NCBI RefSeq assembly: GCF_045679555.1
Contig: NC_092100.1
Location: 30,257,106-30,321,105, forward strand
Direction: 5' to 3'
Length of the DNA: 64,000 nucleotides
DNA from: Salvelinus alpinus
Lineage: Eukaryota > Chordata > Actinopteri > Salmoniformes > Salmonidae
Shown here one piece after another: positions 58,701-64,000 of the stretch (positions are counted from its first letter, which is position 1; each line of letters begins with the position of its first letter). The notes under the pieces are model-generated. The model was not told the origin of the DNA. It did not search any database and saw only the letters and a program-made list of their open reading frames with translations. The position numbers and the translations under genes are program-made.

Positions 58701-60768
58701 GGGACAGCAAGGAGTCACCACGGGCGGCAGTCCCGACGCATGGTCCTAGGGCCCAGGTCCTCCGAGAGAAAGAAAGAGAGAAGGAGAAAATTAGAGAGAG
58801 CCAAGATTTTCAAAATGTTCATAAATGACAAGCATGGTCAAGTAATAATCAGGAATAAATCTCAGTTGGCTTTTCATAGCCGATCATTAAGAGTTGAAAA
58901 CAGCAGGTCTGGGACAGGTAGGGGTTCCATAACCGCAGGCAGAACAGTTGAAACTGGAATAGCAGCAAGGCCAGGCGGACTGGGGACAGCAAGGAGTCAC
59001 CACGGCCGGTAGTCCCGACGTATGGTCCTAGGGCTCAGGTCCTCCGAGAGAAAGAAAGAGAGAAGGAGAAAATTAGAGAGCGCCAAGATTTTCAAAATGT
59101 TCATAAATGACAAGCATGGTCAAATAATAATCAGGAATAAATCTCAGTTGGCTTTTCATAGCCGATCATTAAGAGTTGAAAACAGCAGGTCTGGGACAGG
59201 TAGGGGTTCCGTAACCGCAGGCAGAACAGTTGAAACTGGAATAGCAGCAAGGCCAGGCGGACTGGGGACAGCAAGGTGTCATCATGCCCGGTAGTCCTGA
59301 CATATGGTCCTAGGGCTCAGGTTCTCAGAGAGAAAGAGAGAACGAAAGAATTAGAGAGAGCATACTTAAATTCACACAGGACACTGGATAAGACAGGAGA
59401 AGTACTCCAGGTAACCAACTGACCCTAGCCCCCCGACACATAAACTACTGCAGCATAAATACTGGAGGCTGAGACAGGAGCGGTCAGGAGACACTGTGGC
59501 CCCATCCGAAGAAACCCCCGGACAGGGCCAAACAGGAAGGATATAACCCCACCCACTTTGACAAAGCACAGCCCCCGCACCACTAGAGGGAAATCCTCAA
59601 CCACCAACATTACAATCCGGAGACAAGGCCGAGTATAACCCACAAAGGTCTCCACCACAGCACAAACCAAGGGGGGGCGCCAACCCAGACAGGAAGATCA
59701 CGTCAGTAACTCAACCCACTCAAGTGACGCACCCCTCCTAGGGACGGCATGAAAGAGCACCAGCAAGCCAGTGACTCAGCCCCTGTAACAGGGTTAGAGG
59801 CAGAGAATCCCAGTGGAGAGAGGGGAACCGGCCTGGCAGAGACAGCAAGGGCGGTTCGTTGCTCCAGAGCCTTTCCGTTCACCGTTTCCGTTAATTCATT
59901 TCTAAAGTATTTTCTGCTGTCTTATCAGCAGGGTCTTACTGTAAAACAAGCTGGTAGTGATAGATAGAATGACCCTTTCTGTCAATAAAGGATCTGAGAA
60001 TGTATGTGATACCTCCAACTCTATGTAAGTCAATACTTATATAACTGACGGGAAACCAATAACTGGGGCCTCTGGGCTAAAGTATAGACAAGCCAGGCTC
60101 ACTAAGGTCATAGGATTGTTTTTGCCCTATTAGTCAATTATAGTTTATTCATATTTCTCCACTCCACAGGGATTCCTCTCAGACCTGCTGAAGAAAGCCA
60201 ACAGACACTACGATGACCAGAAGCTTCACGAGTACACACAGACAATAGTGAGTCTTTTCAGTCTAAATGAATCCCTTCCTGTATCGTACCCAAGCCCTTC
60301 CTCACAGACTTATCTGAGAAGTAACCAACATCCTGCACCACAGAGGGTTCTACGTGCAACCCAAAGGGGTTCTACGTGGAACCAAAAAGTGTTCTGCCTG
60401 GAAACAAAAATGGCTCAACTATGGGAACAGCCAAAGAACCCTTTTTTCTAAGAGTGTACTTTATGTATATTTTGTCTCGTCATGGTGGTGGCTGCTATGT
60501 GGTTCAGTGGTTGGGAGTGGGACTCACAATGTCCTATGGGTTGTGTGTTCCTACAGCAGATGTGCAAACACCTGTTTCAACCTCAAGGCCTAAAGCTTGA
60601 CCTGAATTACTCTGGGGAGAGAACCAATCTTTTCCAATCTTAGAGTTGACTAGCAACTTGTATGTACAACAGACTGCCAACAGAGGTAAATCAAAATAAT
60701 AATGTGTGAAGAGCCAAACTTGCTGTCACAACTGGGGAAGGCCCATTGCTTTAATGTCTCTCTCTATC

Positions 60769-60807
<39 letters not shown>

Positions 60808-63022
60808 GTAGCTCAAGATGTTTGATCTAAACGGAGATGGGAAGCTGGGCCTGTCTGAAATGGCGAGGTGACTGTCAGCAACTAAGAAGAAATGTTTATA
60901 TTTCATGTGTGCCTTCAGCATCCAACACTCCTAACACGTTTTTTCATGGAAATTATTCTCTGTTCTTCTTTTTTAAGGCTTCTCCCAGTTCAGGAAAATT
61001 TCTTACTGAAATTCCAGGTGAGGAGTGTGCAAGAGGAACTGATAATCCCTTCAAACAAATGTCGTTTTCACAGTAATTTGGCCTAATAAACATACCAGAA
61101 ACATGATAATTAGATATTTCAAAACACAATCATTAATTTGCGATTTAACTCAATAAAATGATGTTGCTCTGTTATTTCCAAATGTGTTTTACAGGATATC
61201 AAGCTGACCTCTGAGCAGTTCAATGCTATCTTCACATTCTACAACAAGGTACATTTAGATATGTGATTGGATATTGTAAAAGGATACAGTTTGCTATAGA
61301 GGTATTTAACCTTCAATCAGGCTTGGTGGATGACTGAGTTGTTTGTTATGACTGACTTTCCTCTCTGTCGTGAAAGCCAGGTCTATGCAAAACAGGGGTC
61401 TTTCCGCTCACCCGGATAGATAAATAAGCCTGATTGGTACACCTGCTGTTCATGTTTGGGTGTTGGTTGAACATGTTTGGGTGTTGGTTGAACATGTTTG
61501 GGTGTTGGTTGAACATGTTTGGGTGTTGGTTGAACATGTTTGGGTGTTGGTTGAACATGTTTGGGTGTTGGTTGAACATGTTTGGGTGTTGGTTGAACAT
61601 GTTTGGGTGTTGGTTGAACATGTTTGGGTGTTGGTTGAACATGTTTGGGTGTTGGTTGAACATGTTTGGGTGTTGGTTGAACATGTTTGCCATTTGTGGA
61701 CTGGTGATGTCAGATTTCAGGAACAAACTTCTGTTGTGGAATGTAGTAATGTCTTGGGATAATAGCATTACAGCTAGCTTGGCATGTAGTCGATAGGGAG
61801 CTGACTTCAAACGAATAAACCGCCAACTCATATCACTCGTGTGTTGTTGATTCCCCTAGGATGAATTGATAGAGATATGGACTATTTGATTTGGCCTTAT
61901 TCAAAACCTGCACTGTATCTCTGTCAATTTCTTGTCGTCATTGCTTTGCATCGTGATACATATTTCATTACATATACATTATTCTCTATTGAATTACAGT
62001 ATGTTGCTACATTTTCCAACACGAGCATGCATTATTCTCTATTAAGGGTTATATTTGATGTACAACAGTTTTACAATATTGTAACTAACAATCCATACGA
62101 CAACTATTACATCCGCAGGGTGAGAGGTTAGAGTCTGTGTCTTAAGTTGAACAAATATTTGCGTGCCTATGTCTGAACTAGAGGCTTGCTGAGAGGACTG
62201 GGGACACTCAATTAGAAATGAAACACCGCCAGTGTACATATGATATGCTTCAAACATTTACATGCATAATTATTTCAGTGTTTGTTTCAACCTCCCCCTG
62301 CAGCTGAATCACTGGCAGCCGCTGTCACTGTTATAGAATTATGGGTAAAAAGACTGACGAGAGTAAGAAGCACACCAGGTCAACTGAAAACTAACATGGC
62401 TACAGTGCCAAAATGTAAATGCACAGAGCTTTGAAAAATAAAACTTTTTTGAAAGCCCGCAACCAAGAGAGCCTGTTTCCCCCATTCCCAAAGAAACACA
62501 ACACCACTGTATCTTCAGTGCCATGGCCCTTCCTCTCCATAATATCTCCTTATGCATTTAAAGTTATTGCTCTTGAGCAGCCATATACAATACATATTTT
62601 GGATTCATGAGTGAAATGTCAAGGGGCGTGTACTTTTTTAAACTTCCATTGAAAGCTAGGAATTGGGAGAGGTTCTAATGCAGGCTTATGATACGTTTCC
62701 CTTCTTCCTTCCAGGATGGAAACGGCTACATTGATGAGCAGGAGCTCGATGCTCTGTTGCGTGACCTCTATGAAAAGAACAAAAAGGTGAGATAATATTG
62801 AAGGTTTGGAGTTTAACTCTCAATTCCCCATAATGCTGAATCTCTCATTCTAATGCATCATTACAGAAGCACCTGTATGGATAAGGGTGTCTTGTCTTCT
62901 CTCAGGAGGTGGACACCAAAAACCTGACTGGCTACAAGAAGAGCATCATGGCCCTGTCGGACGGGGGCAAGTTGTACCGCTCCGAGCTGGAGATTGTGCT
63001 CTGCAGGGAGCCCATGCTGTGA
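49650..63022 (+). CDS. calb2: Calretinin (complete, 11 coding exons, 271 aa)
   Basis: Calretinin is a cytosolic EF-hand calcium buffer and sensor of neurons, closely related to calbindin-D28k. Exons are 49650-49743, 54762-54838, 56082-56171, 56462-56542, 57594-57650, 60170-60247, 60812-60867, 60978-61017, 61195-61248, 62715-62786 and 62906-63022. Every junction is GT-AG and in phase; the 816 nt encode 271 aa, the length of mammalian calretinin. EF loops: D29-E40, D76-E87, D120-E131, D164-E175, N208-E219; the sixth (about [12 protein letters not shown]) is degenerate, as in the family. Loop 5 starts with Asn rather than Asp. The N-terminus ([14 protein letters not shown]) favours calretinin over calbindin. 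Fish and salmonids have duplicate calb2 copies; which one is not resolved. Confidence 0.97.
52089..53694 (+). mobile_element. Sleeping-Beauty-type Tc1 transposon, copy 2 (in calb2 intron 1)
   Basis: Ends CAGTTGAAGTTGGAAGTTTA and CTGACTTCAACTG with TA duplications. Length of about 1.6 kb is full. It lies in the calb2 sense orientation. Confidence 0.92.
52447..53465 (+). pseudogene. Sleeping-Beauty-type transposase, near-intact but inactive
   Basis: An open frame at 52537-53334 (265 codons) covers most of the paired domain ([20 protein letters not shown]) and the catalytic domain, with first Asp in [12 protein letters not shown] and Glu in [16 protein letters not shown]. The second catalytic Asp is lost: the motif reads [10 protein letters not shown] instead of MDND. 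A TGA after KKRV cuts off the C-terminus. The N-terminal start and a poly(T)-expanded stretch (about 52503-52513) are also changed. Confidence 0.9.
54762..54838 (+). CDS. calb2: calb2 coding exon 2 (residues 32-57)
   Basis: Acceptor TTCTGTTGCAG. Completes EF loop 1 (GNGYIEGKE) and encodes [17 protein letters not shown]. Donor GTAAGG. Confidence 0.97.
55450..55612. mobile_element. Palindromic MITE (hAT-like) in calb2 intron 2
   Basis: AAGCTCGGTCCTCCGGACCC with GGTGCATGTTTTGGTTTTTG and GTGTAGTGCTGGGGGGAAAA...GGTCCCGAGGACTGAGTTTGG form a long imperfect inverted repeat with almost no spacer. Confidence 0.65.
56082..56171 (+). CDS. calb2: calb2 coding exon 3 (EF-hand 2, residues 58-87)
   Basis: Acceptor GTTTTATAG, donor GTGAGC, phase 0. 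Encodes [18 protein letters not shown], a canonical EF loop. Confidence 0.97.
56462..56542 (+). CDS. calb2: calb2 coding exon 4 (residues 88-114)
   Basis: Acceptor TTTCTCCAG, donor GTAAGT. Encodes the linker [17 protein letters not shown] between EF2 and EF3. Confidence 0.97.
57594..57650 (+). CDS. calb2: calb2 coding exon 5 (EF-hand 3, residues 115-133)
   Basis: Acceptor GCATATATAG, donor GTATGG. Encodes [19 protein letters not shown], a complete EF loop. Confidence 0.97.
58275..59880 (+). repeat. Long salmonid interspersed repeat, copy 2, with internal triplication
   Basis: Same family as 44625-45705 and extending further 3' (GGCAGAGAATCCCAGTGG). It lies in calb2 intron 5. A roughly 281-bp internal unit is present three times in tandem (58516, 58800, 59081), each starting CCAAGATxTTCAAAA. 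Confidence 0.75.
58516..59335. repeat. Tandem triplication of a 281-bp unit
   Basis: Units start at about 58516, 58800 and 59081. Each contains CATAGCCGATCAT, CTGGGACAGGT, GGCCAGGCGGACTGGGGACA and CCTCCGAGAGAAAG. Units 2 and 3 are the most alike, suggesting the last duplication was recent. Open frames across it are by-products. Confidence 0.85.
60170..60247 (+). CDS. calb2: calb2 coding exon 6 (residues 134-159)
   Basis: Acceptor CACTCCACAG, donor GTGAGT. Encodes [19 protein letters not shown] and EYTQTI, the helix leading to EF4. Confidence 0.97.
60335..60563 (+). repeat. GGTTCT-type MITE plus conserved flank, copy 2
   Basis: 5'-truncated relative to copy 1 at 43760. Ends AGAACCCTTTTTTCTAAGAG and then shares GGTTGGGAGTGGGACTCACA and ATGTCCTATGGGTTGTGTG with copy 1. 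Lies in calb2 intron 6. Confidence 0.75.
60763..60804 (+). repeat. (TC)n microsatellite forming a splice acceptor tract
   Basis: About 20 TC units immediately before CCCTGTAG, the acceptor of calb2 exon 7. Confidence 0.93.
60812..60867 (+). CDS. calb2: calb2 coding exon 7 (EF-hand 4, residues 160-178)
   Basis: Encodes [19 protein letters not shown]. Its acceptor tract is a (TC)n microsatellite ending CCCTGTAG. Confidence 0.97.
60978..61017 (+). CDS. calb2: calb2 coding exon 8 (residues 178-191)
   Basis: A 40-nt exon encoding [13 protein letters not shown], separated from exon 7 by an intron of only 110 bp. Acceptor TTTTTTAAG, donor GTGAGG. Confidence 0.95.
61195..61248 (+). CDS. calb2: calb2 coding exon 9 (residues 192-209)
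   Basis: Acceptor TGTTTTACAG, donor GTACAT. Encodes [18 protein letters not shown]; the last two residues begin EF loop 5 with Asn where the family has Asp. Confidence 0.96.
61452..61682. repeat. 21-bp minisatellite, 11 identical copies
   Basis: Unit ATGTTTGGGTGTTGGTTGAA plus C repeats eleven times with no change I can see. Lies in calb2 intron 9. Because 21 is divisible by three it is open in several frames; these are not genes. Confidence 0.97.
61690..62700 (+). other. Rest of calb2 intron 9
   Basis: No exon, named repeat or regulatory motif recognised beyond the minisatellite upstream. Confidence 0.5.
62715..62786 (+). CDS. calb2: calb2 coding exon 10 (rest of EF-hand 5, residues 210-233)
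   Basis: Acceptor TTCCTTCCAG, donor GTGAGA. Encodes [20 protein letters not shown] and KNKK. Confidence 0.97.
62906..63022 (+). CDS. calb2: calb2 coding exon 11 (degenerate EF-hand 6, stop)
   Basis: Acceptor TTCTCTCAG. Encodes [20 protein letters not shown] and [17 protein letters not shown] then TGA. The sixth EF loop lacks the acidic ligands, as is normal for calretinin. Confidence 0.97.
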   Translation, partial: EVDTKNLTGYKKSIMALSDGGKLYRSELEIVLCREPML

Positions 63023-63282
63023 ACCCTGACAACCATCGCCGTCTGTTTTTTGACCTTCATGACCCTATCTGCCCATCCCCAGATCACACCCACCTCCAGC
63101 TGCCTGACGACTGTAACCAGGTGCATGTGCCGGGCATTCCCTTTATGAGTTTTGAATGAATGTGCACTGAGAAGCACAAACCAGCTCTCCCTCATGACCC
63201 CTGTCCCCACTCGTCCCTACAGACTGACCCAGCTCTGAAGTTGCCTTCGGCTCAATCCCTAAACTCTACATTTAACTAAACG

Positions 63283-63297
63283 AATAAAGATAATAAA
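63283..63297 (+). terminator. calb2 polyadenylation signals
   Basis: Two AATAAA hexamers (63283-63288 and 63292-63297) lie about 260 bp after the stop codon, giving a compact 3' UTR. Confidence 0.75.
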
Positions 63298-63299
63298 AG

Positions 63300-64000
63300 G
63301 TACTTCTGCTAATTATGATTGCAATGTGAACAGGAGCGGAATGAAAATGAATATGATAAGATTATTTATTCTCAATGCTTGGTTTGACTTTCCTCCTCTC
63401 TTTTTCTCCCGAATCCACATTTTTAACGGGACTTGCGACAGCAAACGTCCCACTCTAAATCTTTGTCATACTTCTGACTTTTTATTAATGGGACTTGCAT
63501 AATGGGACTTGCGACAGCAATAATTATTTCTAATTTATAGTTATTATTTAGAACGCTACACCTATTACACAGTTTAAGCTAGAAACTTTAAAACGCGTAG
63601 ACAGGCCTGGAATAGTGTGCTAGTATACAACTTTTTTATAACATTTATACTTGTTTAAACTATTAAGCTTTTTGTTTTTCTTATCCTTCTCCATCAACTT
63701 TCAAGGGATTTCCTCAACATTCTAAAGGGGCCCATTGTGACACCAATATTCTATAGGTCATTATCAATAAAACATCACAATACGGTGCAGAGCATTCGAT
63801 TTGGCTGCTGGGGGGCAAGTAGACCCTCAACTCCGCTAAAACCATTGACAACTGCGTGCCGTTTTCAAGGGGTAAATGTTACAAGTATTTGGTTTTAATA
63901 TAATATAATCTTGAAGAGGATAGTCAGAACTACACATTCCCGATTATTCCACATTAATGTATCATCAGAGTTATAGAGCAAGTAACTGCATGTTTTTCAT
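63300..64000. other. calb2 downstream flank
   Basis: AT-rich; a short segment (GGGACTTGCGACAGCAA) occurs twice at about 63428 and 63505. No gene seen. Confidence 0.5.

Noticed and set aside
61346-61831. Open frames with MFGCWLN / MFNQHPN / HVWVLVE repeats
   Set aside because: They follow only from a 21-bp repeat whose length is divisible by three; located in calb2 intron 9 with no splice or start context.

Overview
The window is vertebrate nuclear DNA from a salmonid-type teleost (trout, salmon, char or whitefish lineage). The evidence is split genes with GT-AG introns, sparse coding sequence, and a dense load of repeats typical of salmonids: several Tc1-like transposon families, a tRNA-derived SINE carrying a GTTAAC (HpaI) site, an L2-type LINE that shares its 3' tail, and Ty3/gypsy-type LTR elements. 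The species cannot be named from the sequence alone.

Three protein-coding genes were assembled exon by exon, and reading phase agrees at every junction. (1) The 5' part of hydin, a ciliary axoneme central-apparatus protein, lies on the minus strand at about 566-30510. Ten coding exons give the first 482 residues and the gene continues past the left edge. Its putative promoter at about 30.5 kb carries a near-consensus RFX X-box, as expected for a motile-cilium gene. (2) A complete purine nucleoside phosphorylase gene lies on the plus strand (33063-37019; six coding exons, 288 aa), with the known active-site residues present. (3) A complete calretinin gene, calb2, lies on the plus strand (49650-63022; eleven coding exons, 271 aa), with six EF-hands of which the last is degenerate. 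hydin and calb2 are also close neighbours in mammals, so this is an ancient linkage with pnp between them.

The rest is introns and intergenic DNA filled with mobile elements. The 14-kb hydin intron (3570-17925) holds an L1-like LINE fragment, two Tc1 relics and a nearly intact chromodomain Ty3/gypsy element (10537-15769; LTRs differ at about 2 of 455 positions; target duplication GTCCT). The hydin intron at 19343-25510 holds a hAT-like relic, an 18-copy 32-bp satellite and a second young LTR element (22074-24928; target duplication CTGAG). That second element has no recognisable gag or pol; its interior is one 717-codon open frame made largely of nonapeptide repeats. Around pnp and calb2 there are Sleeping-Beauty-type Tc1 copies, SINEs, an L2-type LINE, two copies of a long salmonid interspersed repeat, MITEs and minisatellites.

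The most unusual signals are the repeat-protein LTR element, and evidence that the chromodomain element uses Tf1/sushi-type self-priming: an 11-nt stretch next to the 5' LTR is exactly complementary to a site inside the LTR that lies about 29 nt downstream of a TATA-like motif.
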